In this document: in pieces, positions 7,798 to 17,494 of the stretch
Numbering within the stretch: position 1 is the first letter of the stretch
How the letters are laid out: each line of letters opens with the position of its first letter
Assembly (NCBI GenBank): GCA_025355505.1
Contig: JANXZM010000081.1
Span: 51,480 to 115,479, forward strand
Source: Acidobacteriaceae bacterium
GTDB taxonomy: Bacteria; Acidobacteriota; Terriglobia; Terriglobales; Acidobacteriaceae
DNA length: 64,000 nt
Direction: 5' to 3'
Notes under the pieces: model-generated
The model's database searches: none
What the model saw: only the letters and a program-made list of their open reading frames with translations
What the model was told of the DNA's origin: nothing
Position numbers and translations under genes: made by a program

Positions 7798-10700
7798 CTA
7801 GAACGTAATCTTGATGGCAAGGTTCATGTTCCTGGGCCCGCCCTGGGCGATCACGGGGTTACCGGCGGCCACATCCGGAGTTTCAGTAAGCGAGCCAAAG
7901 CCGGCGCTATTTATACCGTTGTTGAGGCTAAAACGCGAAAAGTTCGCATGGTTGAGAGCGTTGTACACTTCCCAACGAAGTTGTACGTTCATTTTCTCAC
8001 CGATTTTGGTGTTTTTGGCCAGAGTCACATCCCATTGGCTCAGCCCAGGCCCAATCAGGAAATTGCGCGGAGTGTTGCCCACTATTCCTACGTCTGGATT
8101 GGTGAAGCTATCTTTTGACACATAGTGCATCGCGTCGCGAGTTTGGATGACCACGGGATGCCCAGTGAAACTGCCGCGGATGGCGGAACCGGTCAGGCCT
8201 TGCCCGGAACTATCAGGGCCGTTCTTGAAGACACTGAAAGGATGGCCGCTTAGCGCCGTATAAATTGTACTGAGCTGCCAGCCTTTGCCCGCAAACCGGC
8301 CTAAATGCGGAATATCGGGAAGTTCGTAGACCCCGCCCACGTTGAAGTTGAGACGTACGTCGTGGTCGCAGAGTCCACGTCCGTCCTGAAAATTCGGATG
8401 GGCCAGCGCCGTGCTGCCAACGGGGTTGTCATTGCTGATTTGCGGGTAGTCCCCCTGCCCGCCGCGGTTCGAGGAATTCAGATCGAAACATTTGCTCCAA
8501 GTGAGATTGTATTGCGTATCGAGACCATGCCAGCCCCGCTGATTGTAAGACACCTGCATGCTGTCATACTTGGAAGTCCCCTCATTGGTCGCCGTAACGA
8601 CATGACGGATTAGCGGACCATTGGTCACGGGGTCCAAAAACACATTGGATAGAGGTCGGAAAGAATCACATTTCACATCGGATGCGCACGCACTCCCGAG
8701 CGGCGAGGCGTTCATATCATAGTAGATGATCAAATCTCGTCCACGCTGACCCGAATATCCAACCGTCAGGACGTTGTTCTTAAACAACTCTCTCTGGATG
8801 CTGACATTGAAGTTGTGATAACGGGGAGTCTTAAGACTTGGTGCGACGGCAAACGCGTTAAAGGGCGCGATCCCGGTCGACGCCGCAGCGCCAAACAATG
8901 AGCCGTTCGTCGCCGAGTCGAAACAGACGTAGTCTCCAGCCCTAACAAACGGGTCAGGGTTATAGCATGAGGCATTCGGATCGGTGGGAGGAAGCGGTGA
9001 ATCTTCGCCACCTCCGCCAACGCCCCCCGCGTTGGAGATATTAAAGAATCCAAGGCTTGGCTGAGTGAAAACCCCTGTCCGCGCGCGCGCGAAGGAGTAG
9101 GGCGATGCTAGCGCTCCGAAGTTAGCCACATCGTAGGAGAGGGAATAACCCGCGCGCAGCGCCGTCTTGCCGTTTCCAAAGATGTCCCACGCAATTCCGG
9201 CGTGTGGTCCAAAATCCTTGTAATCCACATTGTGGATCGCGTTCACGTCTTTCCCTACTTTGAGAAAACCACGCACCGGATCGAAAATTGCTTCCAGGTT
9301 GTTGGTGTCCTTCATGGTTCCGTTGATTTCGTAGCGTAGCCCGTAGCTCAGCGTAAGGCGGGGTTTGATCTTCCAGTCGTCTTGCGCGTAGAAGCCAACG
9401 CTGTTCTGGGTGATGTGTCGATGAGTGTCACCGAAACTGCGGTTAGCAACGTCAGCCTTGCCCAAAAGTAACTGTTCAATGTCATTCTGCACGGACGCAT
9501 AGCCATAGTAGCCGGGGACGACGGGTGCATAGCCACTGAAGTACCCAACCGTGAGGCCGGTCCTTGCCTCGTTTCGAATGCTGTTGGTGTAGGCTCGCTG
9601 GAAATTCCCGCCTACCTTGATCGAGTGGTTCCCCTTTACCCACGAAAAGTGTTCGGACCAGTCATAGGTGGCATCGGGCCGTGTGGATAAGGGATACCCT
9701 TGGACACCGCCGATGTATCCGCCGTATCCAAGGTGATACATGTAAACGTAGGGCACGCCGAAATCGGCTGGGCTGAGTGGACCGGTGTCAAGGCCGAGGC
9801 TCTGCGGATCCACTTTGTTGTTGACACCAATTAACTGGGAAAAGCGGGTATAGCCAAAACGACTCTCCAGCACCTTGTTGTTCGAAATGTTATACGTCCA
9901 ACTCACACCCGCCATCTGGGCACGGGAGGGAGCGAATGAATTGAACATATTTTGAGGAAAAGCAGAGCTTGGTGGCAAGCCGGCGAATGGCGGCCCGTTC
10001 TGCAGGCTGTCTCCGAAAATGTAGCGCACTGCGAGCGAATTGTTGGTGTTCAGTTTGTAATCGAACTTGACGCCGAACTCATTGTTGCTGGCTCTGCTTG
10101 GCGTGTGCTGGGTGATGCTTCCGGTATCGGTACAAGCCGGTGGTTGGTTGTGATCGCAGGGAATTTGATCGGCGGGATTTGTGTCGATCGGAAAATAGTT
10201 CAACAGCGTTTGTCCCACTGGGTCGATCGTTAGACCATTAGCGGTAATATCCGCCACCGCTGCATCGACAGCCAACTGCGTCGGGACGGTCCTGCTCTTC
10301 ACAGCCTCCGATATGTTGCGCTGACCTTCGTAGAACAAGAAGAAAAAGGCTTTGTCCTTGATGATTGGACCGCCGGTGTTCGCGTGAAACTGATTGTTGT
10401 GGATGATCGTGGGCCGGCATTCGCCGACACCACTACAATCTCCGCTGGCATTGGCAAAATAATTATCCGCATCTCCAATGCCGCTATGGTTGACCCATGT
10501 TGTTCCGCCATGCCAGGTATTCGTGCCGCTCTTCATAGTCAGCATGATTGGCGCTCCGCCCTTGACTCCAAACTCCGCGGAGGGTGTCTCCTGCACACTC
10601 AATTCCTCGATAGCCTCCGGCGGGAACGTAACTGCCGGGATACCGAGAATTCCGGTCTGATTGATGGCTGAGTCACCGTAGTACCGGTCGTTATTGTAGA

Positions 10701-11268
10701 GCCCGTCAATAAAATAGTTGTTGGACGTAGTCCGCGAGCCGTTGATGCTGACGGCGAGGAATCCGCCGCCCGGATCGCGCTGCACTCCCGGCGTTATGGC
10801 CAGCAGCGAATTGAAATCGCGGCCGTTGAGAGGAACGTTCTCGATCTTTTCCCTATCCACGTAGTTGTTGTTGTTGGGAGAGAAATCCACCAGTGGCGCG
10901 GTCCCTTCCACTTCCACGGTTTCCGTGCGCTGTCCGACTGGCAATTTGAACTCGGCGCGCGTCACCGCGCCGGTAAGGACTTCCGACGTCTGCACCAGCG
11001 TCTTGAATCCCTCCGCGCTGGCCGTGACTTTGTATTTGCCGATGGCGAGGTCGGGGAGACGGAAGCTGCCACTGGTGGTCGTGGTCGCGGTTCTCTTTTC
11101 CGACGTGCCCAGATTCTCGACCGTAACGGCCGCGCCCGCAACGACGGCGCCGGATATGTCCGTGACATCGCCCGAAATCGTGCCGGTAATGGTTTGCGCA
11201 AGACTCGGCAGACTCAAACAGACCCACAGAAGTAAAACAACGACACCAAGACCACAAACTGACCGCAT
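7798..11268 (-). CDS. TonB-dependent outer-membrane receptor with N-terminal carboxypeptidase-regulatory domain (Oar-like)
   Basis: This is 1156 residues. A signal peptide (residues 1-24, ending SLAQ) is followed by an Ig-like carboxypeptidase-regulatory domain (~25-115, starting ITGTISGDVTDISGAVVAGA). A plug domain comes next, with NNNNYVDREKIENVPLNGRD and FNSLLAITPGVQRDPGGG (~135-175), then a long barrel ending in an alternating strand with terminal Phe (NMNLAIKITF), the usual outer-membrane insertion signature. This architecture is much expanded in Acidobacteriota. These receptors are thought to import oligosaccharides or other large substrates with TonB-ExbBD energy. The adjacent sulfatase-TPR gene hints at a sulfated or phosphorylated glycan, but that is inference. 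A promoter and a terminator bracket it as a monocistronic unit. Confidence 0.93.
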   Translation of the reverse strand: MRSVCGLGVVVLLLWVCLSLPSLAQTITGTISGDVTDISGAVVAGAAVTVENLGTSEKRTATTTTSGSFRLPDLAIGKYKVTASAEGFKTLVQTSEVLTGAVTRAEFKLPVGQRTETVEVEGTAPLVDFSPNNNNYVDREKIENVPLNGRDFNSLLAITPGVQRDPGGGFLAVSINGSRTTSNNYFIDGLYNNDRYYGDSAINQTGILGIPAVTFPPEAIEELSVQETPSAEFGVKGGAPIMLTMKSGTNTWHGGTTWVNHSGIGDADNYFANASGDCSGVGECRPTIIHNNQFHANTGGPIIKDKAFFFLFYEGQRNISEAVKSRTVPTQLAVDAAVADITANGLTIDPVGQTLLNYFPIDTNPADQIPCDHNQPPACTDTGSITQHTPSRASNNEFGVKFDYKLNTNNSLAVRYIFGDSLQNGPPFAGLPPSSAFPQNMFNSFAPSRAQMAGVSWTYNISNNKVLESRFGYTRFSQLIGVNNKVDPQSLGLDTGPLSPADFGVPYVYMYHLGYGGYIGGVQGYPLSTRPDATYDWSEHFSWVKGNHSIKVGGNFQRAYTNSIRNEARTGLTVGYFSGYAPVVPGYYGYASVQNDIEQLLLGKADVANRSFGDTHRHITQNSVGFYAQDDWKIKPRLTLSYGLRYEINGTMKDTNNLEAIFDPVRGFLKVGKDVNAIHNVDYKDFGPHAGIAWDIFGNGKTALRAGYSLSYDVANFGALASPYSFARARTGVFTQPSLGFFNISNAGGVGGGGEDSPLPPTDPNASCYNPDPFVRAGDYVCFDSATNGSLFGAAASTGIAPFNAFAVAPSLKTPRYHNFNVSIQRELFKNNVLTVGYSGQRGRDLIIYYDMNASPLGSACASDVKCDSFRPLSNVFLDPVTNGPLIRHVVTATNEGTSKYDSMQVSYNQRGWHGLDTQYNLTWSKCFDLNSSNRGGQGDYPQISNDNPVGSTALAHPNFQDGRGLCDHDVRLNFNVGGVYELPDIPHLGRFAGKGWQLSTIYTALSGHPFSVFKNGPDSSGQGLTGSAIRGSFTGHPVVIQTRDAMHYVSKDSFTNPDVGIVGNTPRNFLIGPGLSQWDVTLAKNTKIGEKMNVQLRWEVYNALNHANFSRFSLNNGINSAGFGSLTETPDVAAGNPVIAQGGPRNMNLAIKITF

Positions 11269-11322
11269 GTCATGCCCCCTCGGAAGATTCTGGCTGTCAC
11301 GCTAGATACTGGTTGGAAAATA

Positions 11323-11350
11323 AGTTTAGTGCGCATTGCGAGAAAGTCAA
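11323..11350 (-). promoter_or_regulatory. Predicted sigma70-type promoter of the TonB-receptor gene
   Basis: The minus strand carries TTGACT, a 16-nt spacer and TAAACT, which places transcription start roughly 45-50 nt before the receptor ATG at 11268. The match is by eye (5/6 and 4/6 to consensus). Confidence 0.5.
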
Positions 11351-11495
11351 CACAATCAGAGAACACCTGCAATGACCAGCAGTCAGCAGCAGCTAAAGAT
11401 AATGAGCCAGCCTTGCTAATTCAACGGTTATTTTTGGAAATTAAGGAGACGGAAGAAACGATAGAACAAAAGCGGTTCATCGGAAAAAATAATTC

Positions 11496-11711
11496 TTAGC
11501 TCAGCGGCGAGTCGGTCATGCGGAAACGCGTGCGGACGTGTTCGGACAGCAGTTCGATGGCCCCGCGATTCGCCATTAGATCGGCCTTCGCTAAATACTT
11601 CATCGCTTCCACTAACATCTTCTGGCCATCCACGTAGCGGGGGTCGTCGGTGCGTACACGCTTCTTGCGGGACAAGTCCGGAGGGACGGTGATGGTAAAC
11701 ACTTTGGCCAT
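11496..11711 (-). CDS. Small conserved-looking hypothetical protein (71 aa)
   Basis: I do not recognise this 71-residue product. It starts MAKVFTITVPPDLSRKKR, is rich in basic and acidic residues, has no membrane segment or signal peptide, and contains a predicted helix (QKMLVEAMKYLAKADL). It is preceded by a long frame with no competing gene and reads like a folded soluble domain. It sits alone between the LolA-like operon and the TonB-receptor gene, 228 nt from the latter. A regulatory or nucleic-acid-binding role is possible from its charge but unsupported. Confidence 0.55.
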   Translation of the reverse strand: MAKVFTITVPPDLSRKKRVRTDDPRYVDGQKMLVEAMKYLAKADLMANRGAIELLSEHVRTRFRMTDSPLS

Positions 11712-11817
11712 GCCAACTCAACTTTCCGAGGTTCTCGTGCAGTATATAGCCGCAGGCGGTGTTTTTCTCCTTGTTTCTGTTGGTTCCCGATCTCGGCCGG
11801 ATCTGGCTAGGGAAAGC

Positions 11818-12522
11818 CTATCCTTGTGGAGAGACAAACTTAGTTTTCCCGGTAGTCTTCAGCTTAAAAGCATTCTCCGGAAGTTTTTGATTGATCTGAA
11901 TCTCGGAATACTTCGACAGGTGGTAGTCGCCGCTCGGCTCAAACAACTGCTGCTGCACCGAAATCCCGCGCGTTGGGTCGATCCAGAGCAGGATGCGCGC
12001 GATGTTGTTTTTCAAGCGTGCGGACTTCGGAGTTAAGTCCAGTTTTTCAGCTGCGACGTCATTGACGGTCTCCGACCCCAGAAACTTCACTTCGTAAGAC
12101 TTGAGCAGGTCGTGCCCGCTACCGCCGAAGCCAAGTACCAGAAAGCTTTCGACGTCGCTGCGGTTCTTGCCCGGATTGTATTCGTTGACCTGATCGATTT
12201 TGGGTTGGTACACCTGAACTTTGCCGCCGCTGTAGATGACGTACTTCTTGTCGGGTTCGAAGAAGTCAGCCGCCATCTGTATTTCGGCGCCTTCGCGCCG
12301 GAAATAAATCTTGCCTTTCTCCGTCTCGGTTTCGTCGATGACCTTCTGGTATTGGTCCCAGACGACACTGGCCTCGGTGGTTCGGAAGTTTCGGGCGGCG
12401 GCATCCATCTGGGTGAGAACTCGATCAAGCCCCACGGAATCTGTCTGCGGCCACACGGCTGCCGTCAACAGCCAGATGATCGCCACCGTCCCGACAAAAA
12501 GCGTTTTAGACACAACTCGCAT
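11818..12522 (-). CDS. LolA-like outer-membrane lipoprotein-sorting/carrier protein
   Basis: This is 234 residues from ATG 12522. That start gives a signal peptide (LFVGTVAIIWLLTAAVWPQ), while the longer frame from 12681 adds 53 basic residues that run back over the upstream gene. The mature part has the LolA/LolB-type half-barrel pattern: an N-terminal helix (VLTQMDAAARNFRTTEA) and then successive strands (GKIYFRREGAEIQMAADFF, KYVIYSGGKVQVYQP, RILLWIDPTRGISVQQQLF). The family binds acylated lipoproteins or lipids in the periplasm. It lies 25 nt after a single-pass membrane protein gene on the same strand, probably in one transcript. Confidence 0.8.
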   Translation of the reverse strand: MRVVSKTLFVGTVAIIWLLTAAVWPQTDSVGLDRVLTQMDAAARNFRTTEASVVWDQYQKVIDETETEKGKIYFRREGAEIQMAADFFEPDKKYVIYSGGKVQVYQPKIDQVNEYNPGKNRSDVESFLVLGFGGSGHDLLKSYEVKFLGSETVNDVAAEKLDLTPKSARLKNNIARILLWIDPTRGISVQQQLFEPSGDYHLSKYSEIQINQKLPENAFKLKTTGKTKFVSPQG

Positions 12523-12547
12523 TGATGAAGTTTGAAACCTTGCTCTT

Positions 12548-12991
12548 CTATTCTTTTTCAACCCAGACTTTGTAACTGAGCGTGCGTCCGGAGACGTCCT
12601 TGAGCGTGTCGACCCGGGTAATGCTGACGGCGCCGGAAATCGGTTCAATGATCCGCTCCAACTGCCGGCGAACGTCCGCACCCTCGGTGGTATTCACGGC
12701 CGAGGCCTGAATCTGATAGATGAATCCGCCCTTCTCGCCGGGAATCACAACTACTCCGGTAAGATGCGGATTGCGCTCGACCGGTTTGTCCTTGAAGTTG
12801 ATGAAGCGCGGCGAAACAAAAACAAAGAGGAGGATCAGCGTGACCATGATGTCGTAGTGAAGGCTGCCCCGCTCATACGACCAAAGAATGTATCCGCGGA
12901 TTGTGCGCCAGATCACGCCCATTGGGGAGACGGTGCTTTCGAGAGCCGCCGAAGCCGTTTCAGATCGCTGCAAGTGTATTTGGGAATTCAT
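12548..12991 (-). CDS. Single-pass membrane protein of unknown function (147 aa)
   Basis: A cytosolic N-terminus of about 45 residues (with IRGYILWSYERGSLHYD) is followed by one hydrophobic helix (IMVTLILLFVFVSPRFINF). An extracytoplasmic domain of about 80 residues comes next and ends in VWVEKE. I do not recognise the family. It is close upstream of the LolA-like gene, so the pair may act together at the envelope. No clear Shine-Dalgarno precedes the ATG at 12991; an internal ATG at residue 24 is an alternative start. Confidence 0.65.
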   Translation of the reverse strand: MNSQIHLQRSETASAALESTVSPMGVIWRTIRGYILWSYERGSLHYDIMVTLILLFVFVSPRFINFKDKPVERNPHLTGVVVIPGEKGGFIYQIQASAVNTTEGADVRRQLERIIEPISGAVSITRVDTLKDVSGRTLSYKVWVEKE

Positions 12992-13143
12992 GGGATGGCA
13001 AATCGGACGAGGAGCTCGGGTGCAAGTCCGCGGCGGCCCTCAGCGGCTAACTCCGCCACTAATTTTGCGCACTTACAGCAGAGCTGAAGCCGCGCCCCTT
13101 CAAAACAAAACCCAAGTTCCTCGGCAAGCTTTTAATGCACTCC

Positions 13144-14439
13144 TTAACTTAAGATGCGTGCTGGGATGCGATCGGTGCCCATGTAAGGCTGCAGCGCTTC
13201 CGGAATACGCACGCTGCCGTCGGCTTGCTGATAGTTCTCGATAATGGCAACCCATGTGCGCCCTACCGCTAAAGCGCTGCCATTCAACGTGTGCAGGAAT
13301 TCCGCCTTGCTTTTTCCCTCGGGACGGTAACGGATATTCGCCCGCCGTGCCTGAAAAGTTTCGAAGTTCGAGCACGAAGAAATCTCGCGGAACAGGTTCT
13401 GCCCGGGCAGCCAGACTTCAATGTCATAGGTCTTGGCCGAAGAGAATCCCATATCGGCGGTGCACAGCGTGACCACACGGTAGTGCAGGCCGAGTTTCTG
13501 CAACACGGTCTCGGCATTGTTGGTCAGCTTCTCCAGTTCATTGTAGGAAGTCTCCGGACGCGCGAACTTCACGAGCTCCACTTTTTGAAACTGGTGCTGA
13601 CGGATAATTCCGCGCACATCTTTTCCGTACGATCCAGCCTCGCTGCGAAAACAGGGGGTGTACGCGGTCAGGCAAACGGGCAAGCGCGCTGCGTCCAGCA
13701 CTTCGTCACGATAAAGATTCGTCACTGGCACTTCGGCCGTCGGAATCAGCCAGAGATCTTTCTCGCCGTGAGGCACGCGAAACAGGTCCTGCGCGAACTT
13801 AGGAAGCTGGCCCGTGCCATACATCGACTCGGAGTTCACCAGGTACGGCGGAAGCACCTCGGTGTATCCGTGCTCCCGGGTGTGCAGATCGAGCATGAAG
13901 TTGGCGAGGGCCCGCTCCAGCCGCGCACCCAGCGCCCAGTACACCGCAAAGCGCGCGCCCGTCAATTTTGCTGCTCGCTCCAGGTCGAGCATTCCGAGTT
14001 GTTCGCCCAGTTCCCAATGCGGTTTGGGCTTGAAATCAAACTGCGGCGGCGTACCCCAGCGGCGCGCTTCCACGTTGTCTTCGGCGCTCTTCCCTACGGG
14101 GACGCTGGCGTGGGGAAGGTTCGGAAGGGAGGTCAGAATCTCACGCAGACGCGCTTCCTGCTCGGCAACTTTCTTTTCGCAGCCTTGAATTAGCCCGCGC
14201 AGTTCTTTTGTCGCGTTGATCTGGGCAGAAGCGTCCTGCCCGCTCTGCTTGAGCTTGGCAATTTCTTCAGATTCGTGGTTGCGGCGAGCCTGCAGGGTTT
14301 CCGCGGAGGCGATGACCTTTCGGCGCTCGGTGTCGATGACGACGAAGTCTTTCAAAACTTCCGCCGGATTCATTCCGCGCTGGCGCAGCTTTTCTTCCAC
14401 CAGCGCGAGGTTGTCACGTACAAAATTAAGATCAAGCAT
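13144..14439 (-). CDS. serS: Seryl-tRNA synthetase
   Basis: This is 431 residues, the normal length for bacterial SerRS. The N-terminal coiled-coil tRNA-binding arm spans ~25-105 ([15 protein letters not shown], then heptad-rich helices). Class II motif 2 is visible as [20 protein letters not shown] and motif 3 near [20 protein letters not shown]. It charges tRNA-Ser with serine using ATP in the cytoplasm. It is well separated (152 nt) from the downstream membrane-protein gene. No T-box leader is visible in the sequence before the ATG. Confidence 0.97.
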   Translation of the reverse strand: MLDLNFVRDNLALVEEKLRQRGMNPAEVLKDFVVIDTERRKVIASAETLQARRNHESEEIAKLKQSGQDASAQINATKELRGLIQGCEKKVAEQEARLREILTSLPNLPHASVPVGKSAEDNVEARRWGTPPQFDFKPKPHWELGEQLGMLDLERAAKLTGARFAVYWALGARLERALANFMLDLHTREHGYTEVLPPYLVNSESMYGTGQLPKFAQDLFRVPHGEKDLWLIPTAEVPVTNLYRDEVLDAARLPVCLTAYTPCFRSEAGSYGKDVRGIIRQHQFQKVELVKFARPETSYNELEKLTNNAETVLQKLGLHYRVVTLCTADMGFSSAKTYDIEVWLPGQNLFREISSCSNFETFQARRANIRYRPEGKSKAEFLHTLNGSALAVGRTWVAIIENYQQADGSVRIPEALQPYMGTDRIPARILS

Positions 14440-14504
14440 TCTGCTTTAACTTTAGCTGAAAAACGCGATTCCATGCACGTGGACCATTGCAGTAACATAG
14501 TCCA

Positions 14505-14672
14505 ATGAAATTTCTGGAAATGATAAGCAAACCCGCCGCGTGGGCCAGTGGATGGTCAAGTGCAGCCCTCTGCTTTAGCGCAGCCACCGGATATTGGTTG
14601 GCCGGAGAGCGTGGGAGAGCAATCTGCTGGATTGTACTTGGTACGGTCGAAGTGGCAGCCATTGTCCTGTAA
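14505..14672 (+). CDS. Possible small membrane protein (55 aa)
   Basis: This short frame, read directly, runs from ATG 14505 to TAA 14672. It encodes two hydrophobic stretches (SSAALCFSAATGYWLAG and ICWIVLGTVEVAAIVL) separated by a basic GERGRA turn, which is a plausible two-helix hairpin. No strong Shine-Dalgarno is visible. It fills the gap between divergent serS and the phosphatase gene. I do not recognise it, and it could be chance. Confidence 0.35.
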   Translation: MKFLEMISKPAAWASGWSSAALCFSAATGYWLAGERGRAICWIVLGTVEVAAIVL

Positions 14673-14715
14673 GCCGACTCTATAAGTCCCGCGTTCTCCT
14701 GTAAACTAGCTCGCG

Positions 14716-16368
14716 ATGAGACTCCCCCGTTCCCTGTGCGTGGCGCTCGCAGCGATTTGCTCGACACTCGTATTCCTCGGCTCCATTTCCGCCGCCTTCG
14801 CGTCTGCTTACAACGCCCGCCCCAAGCTGGTTGTCGTCATCGTGATTGATCAGTTCCGCGGCGACTACCTGGAACGCTATCGCGACCAGTTCGTCGAGGG
14901 CGGCTTCCGCGTGTTTCTTGAGCGCGGCGCTTATTTTACCGAGTGCAACTACGACTACGCCAACACCCGCACCGCCCCCGGTCACGCCACCCTCTTCACC
15001 GGAACCTACACCAGCGGACACGGCATCGTTGCCAACGATTGGTGGGACCCGCAGAAAAAGAAGCGCGTGACGTCGGTCGAAGACGACACCACAAAACTCG
15101 TCGGCCATCCCGGAGTAGGCGCGTCACCACACAACCTCATGAGCGATACGCTGGGGGACGAATTAAAACTGGCCACGGGCGGCAAAGCCCGAGTATTCGC
15201 GGTTTCGCTGAAGGATCGTGCGGCCGTGTTGCCTGCGGGGTTCTCTGGAGACGCCGCCTACTGGATTGACCCCAAGAGCGGCGACTGGATCACCTCAACG
15301 TACTACCGTCCCGATCTCCCCGAGTGGGTGCGCAATTTTAACGGCAGCCGTCGCGCGGAAAAATTCAGGAACCGCGAGTGGAAAGATAGCGACGGAAACA
15401 TTTTCGGCTCGACCGCGCCGCGGAACGGCAAAGACGGAACGCCGGCCGGGTTCTACGATGTGGTCGGCTCCACTCCCTTCGCCAATGACTACCAGCTGGA
15501 ATTTGCCAAGGAACTCGTGTTGTACGAAAAGCTGGGCGCGGGCTCAGCGACCGATCTGCTGGTGATCAGCCTCTCGGCCAACGATATTCTCGGGCACCAG
15601 GTTGGCCCCGACTCCCCGCAAATGCGAAGCATGGCGCTCGAACTCGACCGGCAGTTGGCGGAATTCTTCGGCTTCCTCGGTCATCAGATTGGGATGGCCA
15701 ACGTTTGGATGGCGCTTTCCGCCGATCACGGCGTTGCGCCTCTGCCTGAATTCGCGAAGACACTTCGTCTGCCCGCAGCCAATCTCGACGCGAAAGCTTT
15801 GCGTGAACAGATCAATTCCCTGCTCTCGAAAAAATACTCGAAGAAAGCCGACTTTCTGCAGGATCTCGATTACCCGCTGGCCTGGCTGAACGAAGACGCG
15901 TTCGCCGGACACTTCTCAGCACATCAGGAATCCGAAGCCGAAGCCGACGTGGGCGAAGCCATGAAGCAAGTAGGACTGGCCGGATACTTCACCAAGTCGC
16001 AGCTAGCGCGTGGAGAAACTCCGGCCACGGAAATCGGGCGGCGTTACGCCCACAGCTACTCGCCCGAAGGCGGATGGTATGTGATCGGAATCCCCAGTCC
16101 ATTTCACGTCGGAATCACAAAGGGTACCGATCACGCGACGCCTTTCTCGTACGACACCCATGTGCCGCTCGCTTTCTATGGCCTCGCCTTCCAGCCCGGA
16201 ATCTACCGGACGCACGCCGAACCGGTCGATCTCGCGGTAACGCTCGCTTCTCTGCTCGGAATCAATGCGCCCGCGCAAGCCACCGGACGAGTGCTGACCG
16301 AGGCGCTGCAGCCGACACATCGATCCTTCTCCGTGCCCGCCACCGCGCCAGCCGGGGGAACACAATGA
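14716..16368 (+). CDS. Periplasmic alkaline phosphatase superfamily enzyme (PafA-like)
   Basis: This is 550 residues with a signal peptide (MRLPRSLCVALAAICSTLVFLGS...). The metal-binding start is VVVIVIDQFRGDYLERY. The nucleophile segment NTRTAPGHATLFTGTY has a Thr where classic alkaline phosphatases have Ser, as in PafA/NPP-type enzymes, and the later site is ALSADHGVAPLPEF. The family hydrolyses phosphomonoesters or diesters in the periplasm and is usually calcium/phosphate-independent in PafA. Its stop overlaps the pyrD start (ATGA), so expression of the two is coupled. Pairing with a pyrimidine gene suggests nucleotide scavenging, but that is inference. Confidence 0.88.
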   Translation: MRLPRSLCVALAAICSTLVFLGSISAAFASAYNARPKLVVVIVIDQFRGDYLERYRDQFVEGGFRVFLERGAYFTECNYDYANTRTAPGHATLFTGTYTSGHGIVANDWWDPQKKKRVTSVEDDTTKLVGHPGVGASPHNLMSDTLGDELKLATGGKARVFAVSLKDRAAVLPAGFSGDAAYWIDPKSGDWITSTYYRPDLPEWVRNFNGSRRAEKFRNREWKDSDGNIFGSTAPRNGKDGTPAGFYDVVGSTPFANDYQLEFAKELVLYEKLGAGSATDLLVISLSANDILGHQVGPDSPQMRSMALELDRQLAEFFGFLGHQIGMANVWMALSADHGVAPLPEFAKTLRLPAANLDAKALREQINSLLSKKYSKKADFLQDLDYPLAWLNEDAFAGHFSAHQESEAEADVGEAMKQVGLAGYFTKSQLARGETPATEIGRRYAHSYSPEGGWYVIGIPSPFHVGITKGTDHATPFSYDTHVPLAFYGLAFQPGIYRTHAEPVDLAVTLASLLGINAPAQATGRVLTEALQPTHRSFSVPATAPAGGTQ

Positions 16369-17297
16369 CGCCTATCGGCAATCCGGACTTGACCGTCAAC
16401 TTTGCCGGCATCGAGCTGAAGAATCCGATCATCGCCGCTTCCGGCACATTCGGCTATGGCATCGAATTTGAAGACATCGTGCATCTCGACCGGCTCGGCG
16501 GATTCGTCGTCAAAGGCCTTTCTAAAGAGCCCATGACTGGAAATCCGCCGCCGCGCCTGTATGAGACCGCTGCCGGAATGCTGAATGCCATCGGGCTGCA
16601 GAATATCGGGGCGCCGGCGTTTCTCACCGAAAAACTTCCGGCGTTGCGAGAGAAGAAGAATGTGGTCGTGTTCGCCAACGTCTTCGGCTACACCCGCGCC
16701 GATTACGAGCAGACGATTGAGATACTCAATCAGGGCGAGGGCATTGCGGCATACGAAATCAACGTATCCTGCCCGAACACGGCGCACGGCGGCATTCAGT
16801 TCGGCAGCGATCCGCACTTGCTCGAAGAAGTGGTGCGGACGGCGAAGCGCGTGTCGACGCGGCCGGTGATCGTCAAACTTTCGCCCAACGTCACCTCGAT
16901 CGCTCAGATGGCGCATGTTGCCCAGGAAGCGGGCGCCGACGCCATCTCCCTGGTGAATACGTTTCTAGCCATGGCGATCGATCCGGAAACGCGCCGCCCG
17001 AGAATTGCCCATGTCACCGCCGGCCTCTCCGGCCCGGCCATCAAGCCCATCGCGCTGCGCATGGTCTACGACGCTGCGCACGCTGTAAAAATTCCGGTGA
17101 TCGGCATAGGCGGAATCAGCACCCCGGCGGACGTAGTGGAATTCATGCTGGCAGGAGCAAGCGCAGTGCAGGTGGGAACCGCGAGTTACTTCGATCCGGT
17201 AGCGACCGAAACGCTGGTGGAAGAACTGGCCGACTACTGCCGCGAACACCGCATTGAGCGCCTCAGCGACCTGACGGGAGGGCTGCTGACTGACTGA
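16365..17297 (+). CDS. pyrD: Dihydroorotate dehydrogenase, catalytic subunit (class 1B type)
   Basis: This is 310 residues from ATG 16365, overlapping the upstream stop by ATGA; the frame extends further upstream but that part is antisense-like noise over the phosphatase gene. FMN-barrel signatures are seen: NPIIAASGTFGYG (~20), the catalytic-loop cysteine in INVSCPNTAHGGIQFG (~125), SLVNTF (~185), and the phosphate-binding end GIGGISTPADVVEFMLAGAS (~240-260). It oxidises dihydroorotate to orotate in pyrimidine synthesis. Class 1B enzymes normally use a PyrK electron-transfer partner; none is next to it here. pyrF lies elsewhere in the window at 42.7 kb. Confidence 0.95.
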   Translation: MTPIGNPDLTVNFAGIELKNPIIAASGTFGYGIEFEDIVHLDRLGGFVVKGLSKEPMTGNPPPRLYETAAGMLNAIGLQNIGAPAFLTEKLPALREKKNVVVFANVFGYTRADYEQTIEILNQGEGIAAYEINVSCPNTAHGGIQFGSDPHLLEEVVRTAKRVSTRPVIVKLSPNVTSIAQMAHVAQEAGADAISLVNTFLAMAIDPETRRPRIAHVTAGLSGPAIKPIALRMVYDAAHAVKIPVIGIGGISTPADVVEFMLAGASAVQVGTASYFDPVATETLVEELADYCREHRIERLSDLTGGLLTD

Positions 17298-17361
17298 TGC
17301 CGCGCGTCGGCTCAGCACTGTTTCGCAGAAAGTTGGGGAAAGACTCGGGATTCCTATCAGC

Positions 17362-17493
17362 GGTTCGTATCAGGGAATCGCTTTAGCGATGCCAAAAGCT
17401 CTTCGAAATCAGATGTATCTTTAGGGGCTGGGAGCCTGTAGTAAAACTCGGATTTCGAGATCCAGCGCCTGAAGGCATGCCCTGATACGAACC
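17362..17493. repeat. Palindromic intergenic element, family E
   Basis: Perfect 14-nt arms GGTTCGTATCAGGG (17362-17375) and CCCTGATACGAACC (17480-17493) enclose about 104 nt that include ATCGCTTTAGCGATGCC. A related stretch occurs inverted at 54819-54858. The right arm ends one base before the TAG stop codon of the minus-strand gene that follows. The rest of the pyrD-BNR gap holds nothing else recognisable. Confidence 0.75.
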
Positions 17494-17494
17494 T

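Noticed and set aside
14432..14767. 111-codon minus-strand ORF between serS and the phosphatase gene
   Set aside because: It overlaps both flanking coding regions and has no conserved pattern. A short plus-strand frame in the same gap is a better, though weak, candidate.
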